From CAWJKP01 sp963843465 (GTDB lineage Bacteria; Planctomycetota; Planctomycetia; Pirellulales; Thermoguttaceae), in contig CAWJKP010000008.1 in the NCBI GenBank assembly GCA_963843465.1, positions 124,001 through 188,000 of the forward strand: a stretch of 64,000 bases of DNA, read 5' to 3'. Shown piece by piece: positions 46,501 to 59,656 of this stretch. A program made the translations under genes and the position numbers. The first letter of the stretch is position 1; each line of letters opens with the position of its first letter. A model generated the notes under the pieces. That model had not been told where the DNA came from, made no database searches, and worked only from the letters and a program-made list of their open reading frames with translations.

Positions 46501-49500
46501 GTGGCAGTGACTGGTGACGATCCCACGGTGGCTGGCGAGGTCCAACGGGACCCGGTCGAGCAGTTGGCCGAAGAGTTCCTCGAGCGTCGCCGGCAGGGGG
46601 AAGCGGCGTCGGTCAGCCAGTACGTCGAGGCCCATCCGGCGTTGGGGGCGAGGATCCGCGAGCTTTTTCCCACGCTGCTGTTAATGGAGGATCTCAAGCC
46701 TGCCGCGCACGGCGGCGCCGCGGCGCCGGTGGCCCTTGGTCCCTTGGAGCGGCTGGGGGATTTCCGGCTGCTGCGGGAGATCGGCCGCGGCGGCATGGGC
46801 GTGGTCTATGAGGCGGAGCAGGAATCATTGGGGCGGCGGGTGGCGTTGAAGGTGCTGCCGGCGGTCTGCGTCGCCTCGCCCACGCGATTGCAGCGGTTTC
46901 TCCGCGAGGCGCAGGCCGCCGCCCGGCTGCACCATACCAACATCGTGCCGGTCTTCGGCGTCGGCCAGCAGGACGGCATCCGCTACTACGTGATGCAACT
47001 CATTGCCGGGCAAGGGTTGGACGTGGTCGTCAGCGCGCTGCGGGCCGGCGCGGCGCCCGGCGAGTTGACCGCGAAGGGCGACGATCTGCCGACGCGGCAG
47101 TCGCCGGCCGTGGCGGGCTCGTTTTCCGCCGGCGAAGCGGCCCAGATGTTGCTTTCGGGGCCATTGCCGGACGCGCCGTCGGCGGACTCGCCGCGGCGCG
47201 ACGCCGCTGGCGGTTCCGCGACGACGGCGGCCATCTCGCGGGGACCGCGCTACTGGCAGAACGTGGCGCGGATCGGGATCCAGGTGGCCGACGCCCTGGA
47301 GTATGCCCACCGCCAGGGGACGCTGCACCGCGACATCAAGCCCGCCAACCTGCTGATGGACAGCCGCGGCACGGTCTGGATCGCCGATTTCGGGCTGGCC
47401 AAGCTGGAAGACCTCGACGACCTGACGACCTCCGGCGACATGGTCGGCACGCTCCGCTACATGGCGCCCGAGCAGTTCGAGGGGCAGGCCGACGCCCGCA
47501 GCGACGTCTATGGCCTCGGTCTGACCCTCTATGAGCTTCTCGTGCTGCGCCCGGCCTTTGGCGAGAAGGACCGGCGGCGGTTGATCCGCCAGGTGGCGCA
47601 GCAGGATCCGCCGCGGCCGCGGAAGCTCAACCCGGCCGTTCCCCGCGACCTGGAGACGATCGTGGTCAAGGCCACGGCCACCCATCCGCAGCAGCGTTAC
47701 GCCACGGCCGGCGCGCTGGCCGCGGACCTGAAGGCCTTCCTCGACGACCGGCCGATCCGTGCCCGGCGGGTGACGGCCCTGGGCCGCGGCTGGCGCTGGT
47801 GCCGCCGCAACCGCGCGATCGCCTCGCTGTCCGGCGCCGCGCTGGGGTTGTTGTTGGCGGTGGCGGTCGTGGCCTCGCTGGGTTACTTCCAGGCCAACGC
47901 CGAGCGGCTGCGGACCCAGGCCGAGCACGGCGCGCGGAAGCCAACCTGCGGCTGGCCACCAAGGCCTTCGAGGACATCTTCAACAAGATCGGCGCGGACC
48001 CGGTCGCCCGTCCGCCCGAGCAGGACGAGGACGACCCCTGGCCCGAGCCGGTTTGGGAGGTGGTGGTTACCGACAAGGACGCCTTGCTCCTGGAGAGCAT
48101 GCTCAAGTTCTACGACCAGTTCGCCCAGCAGAACCAGGCGGACGTGAAGCTGCAGAAGGAAACGGCCCGCGCTTACCGCCGCGTGGGCGACATCCGCGAG
48201 CGGCTGGGCCAGTACGACCGGGCGGAAACCGCCTACCGGCGGGCCCTGGAAATGTTCCAAGCCCTGGGCAAGGGCTCGCCCGACGACGCCGAGTGTCTCA
48301 CCTCCGTGGCCGCGATCCACAATGAGTTGGGGACGCTCTCGCGCAACACCGGCCGGTTCCCCGAAGCCGTCGCCGCCCATCAGCAGTCCTTGGAGATTCT
48401 CCGCGGCGCCTCGGCCAAAATGGCCGCCTTGCCGGAGACCCGCTTCGAGTTGGCCAGGACCTATAGCTTTCTCTCCGAGGTCTCACCCCGGCACGGCGCG
48501 GCGCGGCACACGCACGAGTCGTCCGGCGGGCAGCACGGGTTAACCCCGGCGGCCACGCCGGGCAGCGTTGCGTCCCACGAGTCGTCCGGCGGGCAGCACG
48601 GGTTAGCCCCGGCGGCCACGCCGGGCAGCGTTGCGTCCCATGAGTCGTCCGGCGGGCAGCACGGGTTAGCCCCGGCGGCCACGCCGGGCAGCGTTGCGTC
48701 CCATGCGTCCCATGAGTCGCATGAGTCGCACGTCCGGCGGCACGGGCCTGCATCTCGCGCTGCGGAAGCCGCGCAGGCCGGCCAGTACAACCGGCAGGCC
48801 CTGGAGATCCTCGATCAACTCACCCACGAGTCGCCCGGCAACCATCGTTACCTGCTGGCGACGGCCCGCTGTCAGCGGGATCGGTTCTCGATTTCGGCGA
48901 TTGCCGGCGACAAAGCGGCCGCCCAGCAGGCCAACCGCGAGGCCATCCGCATCCTGGAGAAACTGGTTGCCGACGCGTCGCAGAATCCCGAGTACCGCTT
49001 CGAGCTGGCCGAGACCTATGCCATGCCCTACCCCAGAAGCCGCGACCGGCAAGCAATGGGCAATGACGGCGAGAATTTGCGGCGGGCGGTCGAGATCGAT
49101 AGCGACCTGGCCTCGCGATATCCCACCGTACCGGAGTATCGGGTCTCGTTGGCCGGCTCTCACGTCCGCTCGGCGGAGCTGGCCCGTGCCGATTCCCCGG
49201 CCGTGGCCGAGGAACATCTGCTCAAGGCGGTGGAAATCCAGAGAGGCTTGGCGACGGACTTTCCCACGGTCCGCGCCTACCCGCTGTTGCTGGCCCGATC
49301 GTTGCACGATCTGGCGGCGGTGCAGATGTCGCGGCAGGAGCCTGCCAAGGCACGAGCGAGCCTGGAAGAGGCGATCGCCCGCTGTGAGAAGCTGCCGGCG
49401 GCGGCGCAAGGGGGCCCGCCGCTGAACCTCATGCTCTCGATGCAATACGCCTCCCTGGCCCGCGTCTTGCGGGAATTGGGGGAAACCGCCCTGGCGGACC

Positions 49501-49622
49501 AGGCCGCGGCCAAGGCCAAGGAAGGCGGGTTCCACCACGGCCCGCCGGCATTCGGCGGCCGTCACCACAACCACGAGTCGCCGCCCAAGGGCGACCCGCC
49601 GCCGCGCTCGTCAGGCGCGTGA
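46501..49622 (+). CDS. Membrane Ser/Thr kinase with TPR-like extracytoplasmic domain, frameshifted
   Basis: The product has about 1,040 residues from GTG 46501 (GAGGGAG upstream). The kinase domain (about 85-390) has the glycine loop IGRGGMGVVYEAEQE, VAIK-like ALKV, HRDIKPANLL (about 277), DFGLAK (about 296) and MAPEQF. A membrane helix (GAALGLLLAVAVVASLGYF) follows near residue 445. The frame breaks at about 47928-47936 in a CGCGCG run, and removing CG rejoins it. The C-terminal half is helical with TPR-like repeats (YDRAETAYRRALEMFQALG). Three 21-residue tandem repeats at 48511-48699 interrupt it. Confidence 0.85.
48511..48699 (+). repeat. Three 63-base tandem repeats within the kinase gene
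   Basis: Each unit encodes HESSGGQHGLAPAATPGS plus VAS and contains GGGTTAGCCCCGGCGGCC, the arm of the intergenic GGGGCTAAC family. The unit length is a multiple of three, so the reading frame is kept. Confidence 0.9.
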
Positions 49623-49643
49623 AACTTACCCAGGAGTCAAGCC

Positions 49644-49937
49644 ATGCAAGCTCCCGTGGAACTGCCCAAGGCGTTTTCGGTGCGGGACGAGCACGAGTTC
49701 TTTCCCATTCAGCATTTGCTGGCGCGGTTGAATCCGAAGCTCACGGTCAGCCAGGTGGCCACCGGAAAGCACGTCGACGGGGGGTGTACCGTCTATTGGG
49801 GGCTGGTCTACCTGGAAGGCCGGCCGCCCACTGACGCGGAGGTGCATTCGGCCATGAAGGAGGCCGGCTTCGACTTCATTCACAACGGCTCGATCCCGAC
49901 CTTGTGCCCGGCTCCCTCCGGGAGCTGGTCAGGGTGA
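49644..49937 (+). CDS. Small conserved hypothetical protein
   Basis: The 97-residue product has the readable core EHEFFPIQHLLARLNPKL, then HVDGGCTVYWGLVYLEGRPP. CCAGGAG is the likely ribosome site. No known domain. It is 21 bases behind the kinase gene and may be cotranscribed. Confidence 0.6.
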   Translation: MQAPVELPKAFSVRDEHEFFPIQHLLARLNPKLTVSQVATGKHVDGGCTVYWGLVYLEGRPPTDAEVHSAMKEAGFDFIHNGSIPTLCPAPSGSWSG

Positions 49938-49993
49938 GAAATCTCAAATCCCAGACCGACCGCCACCTACGCTTCGCACGGGAGACTGGCAGC

Positions 49994-52081
49994 ATGTTGG
50001 CACGCTACCTTGTGCCGTTGTTGATGATCGCCGCATCCTCCGCCACGCCGGCCCTGGCCCAACGGGATCTCTTGCCGCTGGATAAGGATCAGGTCGCGGC
50101 CCAAGTCCAGGCCCACGACGCCGACGTCCGCCCGGCTGAGCATGGACTGCGGGTGGCGACCGGGCACCGCGAGCCCTGGCCCGGAATCACGATCCGCGCA
50201 CCCAGGGACGCTGGGACCTCTCCGCCTTTGCCGAGGTCCTGCTGGACGTGAAGAACCTGGGCCAAGACCCCGTCGAGGTCTATCTGCGGGTCGACAACCC
50301 GGGCGCCGACGGCGTGCAACACTGCGTGACCGGCGCAGTCGCGTTGGAGCCGGGCCAGCGTAGGACCTCGCGCATCGCCTTGTCTTTGAAACCGCTCTTC
50401 GGCATGAGGGGCTATCCCGAAAACTATGGCGAGAAACTGAAAATCGATCCGGCGCTGGTCAACCAGGTGATCATCTTCCTGGCCAAGCCCAAGGCGGATC
50501 ACGTCTGGGAAGCCAAGCCCCAGGCGGACCACGTCTTCGAAATCGCCGGGCTCCGCGCCGCCGGCTCGGCCGAGAAAGTGAAAGCGGAGGAGAAGACCTT
50601 CTTCCCCTTGATCGACACCTTCGGCCAATACGTCCACAAGGACTGGCCCGGCAAGACGCACTCGCTGGAAGAGCTGCGGCAGCATCGCCGGCAGGAAGAA
50701 GCCGACATCGCGGCCCATCCCGGCCCGGCCGGCTGGGATCAATACGGCGGCTGGAAGGCCGGTCCGCAGTTGCAGGCCAGCGGGCGATTCCGCACGGAGA
50801 AACGCCGGGGAAAGTGGTGGCTGGTCGATCCCGAGGGCCGCCTCTTCTGGTCGCACGGCGTCGATTGCGTGCATGCGGCCACGGCGGTCACTCCGATCAC
50901 CGATCGCCGCAACTGGTTCGCCGATCTGCCCTCCCCGGGCTCGCCCGCGGCCCAGTTCTTTGGCCAAGCCGCCTGGGCCCCGCACGGCTATTACCAAGGC
51001 CGCGGCAGTTACCAGACTTTCAACTTCACCGGGGCCAATCTGCTCCGCAAGTACGGCGACTCGTGGAAACCGCAATTCTACCAAACTGGCCCATCGGCGA
51101 CTGCGAAGCTGGGGCATGAACACGATCGCCAACTGGTCGGACGAAAACATCTACCGCATGGACAAAACCCCCTACACGGCGACGCTCTACGGCGGCGGCC
51201 GGCAACTGGAGGGCAGCTCGGGCTACTGGGGAAAGTTCGCCAACGTCTTCGATCCCTCCTTCCGGGCCTCGCTCCAGAAGGACGCGGCCTGGCAGAAGAG
51301 CCTCTCGGCCGGCGATCCCTGGTGCCTGGGCTTCTTCGTCGACAACGAATTGAGCTGGGGCGACGACCTCTCGCTGGCCCTGGCCTCGCTGGCCTCCCCG
51401 CCCGACCAGCCGGCCAAGAAGGCCATGGTCGAGGACCTCCGCCGCAAGTATCCGTCAATCCAACGGCTCAACGAGGCTTGGGGTACGTCGCATGCCTCCT
51501 GGGACGCGCTGCTGGCCGCCACGGTCCCGCCCGACAGCCATCGCGCTCACGACGACCTGGCGGCCTTTGCCACGAAGTTCGCCGAGCAATACTTCCGCCT
51601 CTGCCGGGAGGCCGTCAAGCAGGTCGATCCCCAAGCGCTCTATCTCGGCTGCCGCTTCGCCTGGACTAACGATCGGGCGGTCCGCGCGGCGGCGGCGCAT
51701 TGCGACGTGATCAGCTTCAACCGCTACCAGCGGAGCGTGGCCGAGCTGCGCCTGCCCGAGGGCGTCGACAAGCCGGCGATCATCGGCGAATTCCACTTCG
51801 GCGCCCTGGACCGGGGCATGTTCCATACGGGCCTGGTCCCCACAGGCAGCCAGCACGAGCGGGCCCAGGCCTACCGCCACTACGTGGGCGGGGCCCTGAA
51901 GAATCCCTGGCTGGTGGGCACGCACTGGTTCCAGTTCGGCGACCAGGCGACCACCGGCCGCGGCGACGGCGAGAACTACCAGATCGGCCTGGTCAACGTC
52001 TGCGACACGCCCTATCCCGAGACCATCGCCGCCTTGCGCGAGATCGGGGCAGTGTTGTATACTGCCAGGGACAGCCGGTGA
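49994..52081 (+). CDS. GH50-like secreted glycoside hydrolase, two frameshifts
   Basis: The product has about 695 residues. Signal peptide: LARYLVPLLMIAASSATPAL. An N-terminal beta domain is followed by a TIM-barrel with LFWSHGVDCVHAATAV, LRSWGMNTIANWSDENIY, CLGFFVDNELSWGDDL and IIGEFHFGALDRG. This order is like GH50 beta-agarases, whose catalytic acids include a Glu in DNE and a later EFHF-type Glu. The frame breaks near 50196-50210 (rejoined by removing one GC of CGCGC, or adding a G) and at 51081-51087 (one extra A). Substrate may be a polysaccharide (inference). Confidence 0.75.
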
Positions 52082-52082
52082 C

Positions 52083-52458
52083 ATTTTGGATTTTGGATTT
52101 TGGATTGCCGATTGGGGGTTCCGCAATCCAGAAAATGTTTATCCGCTTGACTCATGTTCGTCGCGCAGCGACGTTATGATGGTAGCCGTGGGTTTTAACC
52201 CACGGTCCGGATCCCGTGATCTTGTACCCCGTCGCGTAGCGACGGTTGAAAACAAGCCGCGTGCCGTCGGGCAACCCGGCCATTTCAATCGTCGCTACGC
52301 GACGAACGGAAGGTGTGAGGCCATACGTTCCGTGGGTTAAAACCCACGGCTACCGTCGCATCGTCGCTACGCGACGTGGACCTACCGATCACTTGAGTCA
52401 ACCGGATATCCATTATCCAGAATCTGGAATCGAAAATCCAAAATTCAAAATCCAAAAT
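52083..52458. repeat. Multi-level nested palindrome before hisS
   Basis: Outside in: ATTTTGG heptamers (52083-52110) against CCAAAAT units (52434-52458), then GTCGCGYAGCGAC palindromes, then GGTAGCCGTGGGTTTTAACC with its complement, then further CGTCGCGTAGCGACG units around a short centre. It fills the 375-base gap between the glycosidase and hisS and reaches the hisS start codon. Confidence 0.9.
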
Positions 52459-53752
52459 GCTCGAAACCAATCCCCCCAAAGGGCTCCGTGATTTCTTTCC
52501 CCGCGACCTGCTACTGCGCGATCGCGTCTTCGACGCCTGGCGGAATGCGGCCCTGCTGCACGGTTTCCTGCGTTACGAGGCGCCGGTCGTGGAGTCCTAC
52601 GAGCTCTTGGCCCGCAAGGCCGGCGAGGAGATCACCGACCAGATTTATGTCTTCCAGGACAAGTCCGGGCGGAACCTGGCGCTGCGCCCGGAGGTCACGC
52701 CGTCGCTGGTGAGGATGCTCTCGGCCAACGTCGGCCAGCACCTCTTCCCGGCCAAATGGTGGACCATCGCGCAGTGCTTCCGCTACGAGAAGATGGGCAA
52801 GGGCCGGCGGCGGGAACACTACCAGTGGAATCTCGATATCGTGGGCGCCGAGTCGATCCTCGCCGAGGCATGGATCTTGCACGCCGCCGTGACCGCACTC
52901 GCACAGCTCGGGCTGGGGAGCGACGACATTCAGATCCACGTGAACCACCGGCAGTTGTTGGCCCAGGCGCTCCATGAATTGGGCGTGCCGGAAGATCGGC
53001 ACCCGGGCATCTTCCTGATCCTCGATAAGAAGGACAAGATCCCGGAGGCCGCGCTGGTCGAGATGCTGCTGGGCGCCGGCATGGCCGCGCCGCTCTGCCG
53101 ACGGCTGCTGGAGATGATGCGGATCGGCGCCCTGGACGAGCTGCAGGCCTCGCCGCTGGGCCAGTCGGCGCCCGCCCGGCAGCTCTACCAGTTGTTCACC
53201 CTGGCGAAGTCCTTGGATTTCGATCGCTTTCTCTCCTTCGATTTCGGCATCGTGCGGGGACTGGCCTATTACACGGGGGTGATCTTCGAGGCTTACGACG
53301 TGCCGCGGAAATTCCGGGCCGTCTTCGGCGGCGGCCGCTACGACACGCTCTTCCAGCGGCTTGCGGGCACGGACCGGCCGGCCGTGGGACTGGGCTTCGG
53401 CGACGTGGTGATCGGCGAGATCCTGGCCTCGCGGGCCGGGTTCACCGCGCCGGACTTGCAGGTCGACGTTTGCGTGGGCAGCTTCGACGAGAGTCTGACG
53501 GTGGAGGCCTTTCGCGTCGCCTCGCAGCTTCAACAACGAGGGATCACTGTGGACCTGGCGGTCGCCGTCGACAAGCCGCGGAAGTTCTTCGCCTACGCCT
53601 CCAAGCGCGGCGCCGCGCTGGCCGTCTTCGTCGGTCCCGACGAGATCCAACGCCAGGCCGTGATGCTGCGGAACATGCAAAGCCGGGAACAACGAGAAGT
53701 TTCCATCGGCGAGCTGGGAACTAGTGTCTTGGAGGAGCTGCACCGTCAATAG
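52457..53752 (+). CDS. hisS: Histidyl-tRNA synthetase
   Basis: The product has 431 residues. Class II motif 2 lies in WTIAQCFRYEKMGKGRRREH, and the histidine-binding loop GLAYYTGVIFEAYD is followed by FGGGRYD. The C-terminal anticodon domain (QLQQRGITVDLAVAVDKPRK) is present, so it is HisS rather than the shorter HisZ. ATG 52457 lies at the very edge of the ATTTTGG-type array, with no clear Shine-Dalgarno sequence. Confidence 0.95.
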   Translation: MLETNPPKGLRDFFPRDLLLRDRVFDAWRNAALLHGFLRYEAPVVESYELLARKAGEEITDQIYVFQDKSGRNLALRPEVTPSLVRMLSANVGQHLFPAKWWTIAQCFRYEKMGKGRRREHYQWNLDIVGAESILAEAWILHAAVTALAQLGLGSDDIQIHVNHRQLLAQALHELGVPEDRHPGIFLILDKKDKIPEAALVEMLLGAGMAAPLCRRLLEMMRIGALDELQASPLGQSAPARQLYQLFTLAKSLDFDRFLSFDFGIVRGLAYYTGVIFEAYDVPRKFRAVFGGGRYDTLFQRLAGTDRPAVGLGFGDVVIGEILASRAGFTAPDLQVDVCVGSFDESLTVEAFRVASQLQQRGITVDLAVAVDKPRKFFAYASKRGAALAVFVGPDEIQRQAVMLRNMQSREQREVSIGELGTSVLEELHRQ

Positions 53753-53781
53753 CTGTTCGCAGTGCCGCAGCGTGGGGCGCT

Positions 53782-53876
53782 GTAGGGTGGGACAAGCTCG
53801 CCTCAGGTGAGCGCCGGCCCACCACTTGCTCTCGATGGTGGGCCGGCGCTCGCTGCGCGAGCTTGTCCCACCCTAC
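53782..53876. repeat. GTAGGGTGGGAC inverted repeat
   Basis: GTAGGGTGGGACAAGCTCGC and GCGAGCTTGTCCCACCCTAC with GCCGGCCCACCA/TGGTGGGCCGGC inside. Lies between the convergent hisS and macro-domain genes. Confidence 0.9.
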
Positions 53877-53897
53877 GACTCGATTTGAAGCCGCAGT

Positions 53898-54434
53898 TCA
53901 AGCGAGCCTTTCCAACGCCGCGCAAAACGCCCCATACGCACCCGCGCCGAAGAGCACGAAACGGACCAGCTCCGGTTGCCCCTTCGCTCGCAGGAACTCC
54001 AGCGCCGTGGCCAACGCCGCCTCGGCCGCCTGATCAATGGGGTAGCCGTAGGCCCCGGTGCTGAGCGCGGGCAAAGCGATGCTCCGGCAGCCGTGCTCGA
54101 CGGCCAGCTCCAGGCACCGCCGATAGGCGCCGGCCAGGAGTTGGGCCTCGCCCCGCTGGCCGCCGGACCAGACCGGCCCCACGGCGTGGATCACGTAGCG
54201 TGCGGCGAGCCGTCCGGCCGTGGAGATCACGGCCGAGCCGGTGGGGCAGCCCTGGGGATACTTGGCGTCGGTCTCGGCCATGATTTCCGGACCGCCGCGG
54301 CGGTGGATGGCCCCGTCCACCCCGCCCCCGCCGGCAAGCCGGCTGTTGGCCGCATTGACGATCGCGTCCACTTCCTGAAGCGTCACGTCGCCCTGCTGCA
54401 GCTCGATCGTGGCCCCGTTGACTTTCACCTGCAT
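53898..54434 (-). CDS. Macro-domain protein (O-acetyl-ADP-ribose deacetylase-like)
   Basis: The product has 178 residues from ATG 54434 with AGGAGG upstream. Binding motifs GDVTLQEVDAIVNAANSRLAG and GGGVDGAIHRRGG (written in part) and ALPALSTGAYGYP match the MacroD/YmdB type, which removes ADP-ribose or acetyl-ADP-ribose. It stands alone, with no ADP-ribosyltransferase nearby. A GGCACACGCCGTGTGCC repeat lies upstream at 54449-54505. Confidence 0.92.
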   Translation of the reverse strand: MQVKVNGATIELQQGDVTLQEVDAIVNAANSRLAGGGGVDGAIHRRGGPEIMAETDAKYPQGCPTGSAVISTAGRLAARYVIHAVGPVWSGGQRGEAQLLAGAYRRCLELAVEHGCRSIALPALSTGAYGYPIDQAAEAALATALEFLRAKGQPELVRFVLFGAGAYGAFCAALERLA

Positions 54435-54448
54435 ACGCCTCCTCCTAA

Positions 54449-54505
54449 TGTAGTAGGCACACGCCGTGTGCCGCTCTGGACGGCACACCGCGTGTGCCTA
54501 CCATA
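54449..54505. repeat. TAGTAGGCACACGCCGTGTGCC repeat
   Basis: Inverted pair with a short loop, same family as the hairpin inside the mini-element at 15517. A further 11-base-period inverted array (CACGGATGAAA-type units) lies at 54570-54672 just before the next gene. Confidence 0.85.
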
Positions 54506-54692
54506 GGCGGTCTTAATTCTACCGCGCCGGCCATGTGGTGTATGCTAGGGATCGGCCGAAGAAGAGCTTCAGGACTTAGCCACGAATGAAACACGGATCG
54601 AACACGGATTAACGACAAGCGAAGATTTCTGTTTCCTGAGGCATCCGTGTATAATCCGTGTTTCATCCGTGGCTGAGTCTTTCCCTATCACC

Positions 54693-55898
54693 ATGACCAA
54701 TCCCGTGGACGACTTGGAACACGCTCTTTCTGCCGACGCCTGGGAGCTGGATGGCCGTGTGGCGATGCTCAATCACGGCTCGTTCGGGGCCTGCCCGCGG
54801 GAGATCCTCCAGCAGCAAACCAGCTTCCGCCGGCAAATGGAGGCGGAACCGGTGCGGTTCCTGGTCCGCCAGTTGCCGGCCCTCTGGGAGCAGTCCCGGG
54901 CGGCGCTGGCCACGCTGCTCTCGGTGGACCCGGCGGACCTGGTTTTCGTCCGCAACGCGACCGAGGCGGTGAACGCCGTGCTCCGCTCGCTGCGGTTCGG
55001 CCCGGGCGACGAGATCCTGGTCAGCGACCACGGCTACAACGCCTGCCGCAACGTGGCCGCGTACGTCGCCCAGCGCTCGGGGGCCAGGCTCGCCGTGGCG
55101 GAAGTCCCGCTTTCGGTCCGCGGGCCGGAAGAGATCGTCGATCGAGTGCTGGCCGCTTGCACGCCGCGGGTCAGGTTGGCGCTGCTGGACCACGTGACCA
55201 GTCCCACGGCGCTGGTATTTCCCATTCAGCGACTGGTCCACGAGCTGAAGCGGCGGGGTGTGGAGACGCTGGTCGACGGCGCCCACGCCCCCGGCATGTT
55301 GCCCCTGGACCTGACGGCGATCGGCGCCGCCTACTACGCGGGCAACGGGCATAAATGGCTTTGCGGGCCGAAGGGCGTGGGCTTTCTCCACGTTCGCCGC
55401 GACCGGCAAGAGGGCATCGAGCCGGCCGTAATTAGCCACGGCTACAACACCCGCCGGTCGGAGCAGCCGCGGCTGCACGCCGCCTTCGACTGGACCGGCA
55501 CGGACGATCCCACGCCCGCTTTGTGCCTGGCCGCCTCGATCCGCTGGCTCGACGGCCTCGGCGACGGCGGCCTGGCCGGCTTGATGCGTCGCAATCACGA
55601 GCTGGCCGTTGCCGGGCGGCGGTTGCTCTCTGAATCGCTGCGGCTGGAGCCGCCCTGTCCCGAGGAGATGCTCGGCGCGATGGCCGCGATCGAGCTTCCC
55701 CAGCGTGGCGAGCCGCAGCCGGCCGGCAGCTTTGAGATCCATCCGCTTCAGACCCGGCTTTTGGAGGAGTTTGGGATCGAGGTGCCGATCTACTACTGGC
55801 CGGCCCCGCCTCATTGTCTCTTGCGGATCTCCGCCCAGGCCTACAACAGTCTCCCGCAGTACCGCCGGCTTGGGGAAGTCCTGGAGCAATTGCTGTAA
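54693..55898 (+). CDS. Class V aminotransferase (isopenicillin N epimerase-like)
   Basis: The product has 401 residues from ATG 54693. NHGSFGACPREIL is the family N-terminus, FVRNATEAVNAVLRSL follows, and PLP binds the Lys in NGHKWLCGPKGVGFL. Group members act as desulfurases, lyases or epimerases on amino acids, so the substrate cannot be fixed here. It stands alone between repeat arrays (54570-54672 and 55908-55990). Confidence 0.88.
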   Translation: MTNPVDDLEHALSADAWELDGRVAMLNHGSFGACPREILQQQTSFRRQMEAEPVRFLVRQLPALWEQSRAALATLLSVDPADLVFVRNATEAVNAVLRSLRFGPGDEILVSDHGYNACRNVAAYVAQRSGARLAVAEVPLSVRGPEEIVDRVLAACTPRVRLALLDHVTSPTALVFPIQRLVHELKRRGVETLVDGAHAPGMLPLDLTAIGAAYYAGNGHKWLCGPKGVGFLHVRRDRQEGIEPAVISHGYNTRRSEQPRLHAAFDWTGTDDPTPALCLAASIRWLDGLGDGGLAGLMRRNHELAVAGRRLLSESLRLEPPCPEEMLGAMAAIELPQRGEPQPAGSFEIHPLQTRLLEEFGIEVPIYYWPAPPHCLLRISAQAYNSLPQYRRLGEVLEQLL

Positions 55899-55907
55899 AG
55901 AACGAAG

Positions 55908-55990
55908 CTGAACCGCCGAGACGCAGAGACGCCGAGAAATCCTTTTGTTATTTTCGCCTCTGCGTCTCCGCGCCTCGGCGGTGAACCTGT
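55908..55990. repeat. Eight-base-period inverted array (CCGAGACG/CGTCTCCG units)
   Basis: ACCGCCGAGACGCAGAGACG at the left faces CGCGCCTCGGCGGT at the right. Lies between the convergent aminotransferase and SGNH hydrolase genes. Confidence 0.85.
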
Positions 55991-55995
55991 GAAAG

Positions 55996-56961
55996 CTATT
56001 TGGGGCCAACTGCGATGACCTTGGCGATCTCGATGAGCATCAGACGGCGGATGGCGTCGTAGCCGCGATCGTTGGGATCTTCGAGGTTGTAGGCGTACCA
56101 GTAATGCGGATCGGCGGCCTGGTAGTGCGGCCGCCAGAACTGGGTGCAGTGGATGCCGTGGCCGAGGAAGGCGTCGTGCATCGGCACGACGTGGACATAT
56201 TTCCGCTCGGCGGCGACGCGGCGAATCGTCTCATTGTATGCCGCAACGACCTGCAAGCCCTCGGGCCAGGCGGGCAAGCCGGCGTTGGAGGCGTCGCCCT
56301 CGCCGTCGGTCGGGTCGTAGATGTCGGCCAGGAAGACGTGGAGGCCGCCGGGAAAGCGATCCTCCAACAGGTCCAACATCGCCCGTAGCCGCCGTTGGTA
56401 GGCGGCGATCCACGGCCGGGCCTGGGCCAGCGTGGCCCCGTACATCGCGCCCTCGCGAGGCGGCGTGCGACCGTAGTTGTGGATCAGGTCGTTGCCGCCG
56501 CTGGTCATCACGACCATCCCCAGCGTCTGGCCGTCCTGTCGGGCAAGGGCGTGGCGGAGCCGCTCCAAGTGGTCCAACGAGGTCGAGCCCGACTGTGCCA
56601 GGTTCTGCACGCGGAGGTTGGGCAGCACGGCCGCCAGACAGATCCCCCGCATGTCGGCAAACTCGCCGGCCGGGTTCTCCGCCAGGCGATCGAAGTAGCC
56701 GTAGCCGCGGCGGACGCCGAAGCCCGCGGTAACGCTGTCGCCCAGGCCGACCAGGAGCACTTTTCGCGTGGTCCAGACGGCCCTGAAGGGTTCTCGCGGA
56801 ACAACGGGGCCCGCCGGCCCCTCGCCGATCGGCCGAGCCAGCCAGTAGTGCCCGTAGGCCAGCCCGCAGCCCACCAGTACGAGACCAACGACGGCGAGCA
56901 ATGCCAGCCGGGTCTTGTGCCGTCGCGTGGATGGCGGTGGGTCCTTTGCGCATGAGTTCAT
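55996..56961 (-). CDS. SGNH/GDSL hydrolase, membrane-anchored
   Basis: The product has 321 residues from ATG 56961. One N-terminal membrane helix (LALLAVVGLVLVGCGLAYG) could also be a lipoprotein signal (LVGC). The esterase blocks follow: GLGDSVTAGFG (catalytic Ser), SGGND and a C-terminal NDRGYDAIRR stretch. Such enzymes hydrolyse esters or acyl groups of glycans or lipids. The frame is open upstream for another 2 kb, but only this part has family motifs. Confidence 0.85.
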   Translation of the reverse strand: MNSCAKDPPPSTRRHKTRLALLAVVGLVLVGCGLAYGHYWLARPIGEGPAGPVVPREPFRAVWTTRKVLLVGLGDSVTAGFGVRRGYGYFDRLAENPAGEFADMRGICLAAVLPNLRVQNLAQSGSTSLDHLERLRHALARQDGQTLGMVVMTSGGNDLIHNYGRTPPREGAMYGATLAQARPWIAAYQRRLRAMLDLLEDRFPGGLHVFLADIYDPTDGEGDASNAGLPAWPEGLQVVAAYNETIRRVAAERKYVHVVPMHDAFLGHGIHCTQFWRPHYQAADPHYWYAYNLEDPNDRGYDAIRRLMLIEIAKVIAVGPK

Positions 56962-57042
56962 AGGTTCACCTTGCAGAGAGTATACCACAGTACCCTCCGG
57001 GCCTCTTCCCGATCCGCTACGGGGTTTGCTACCATAGGCGGT

Positions 57043-59652
<2,610 letters not shown>

Positions 59653-59656
<4 letters not shown>

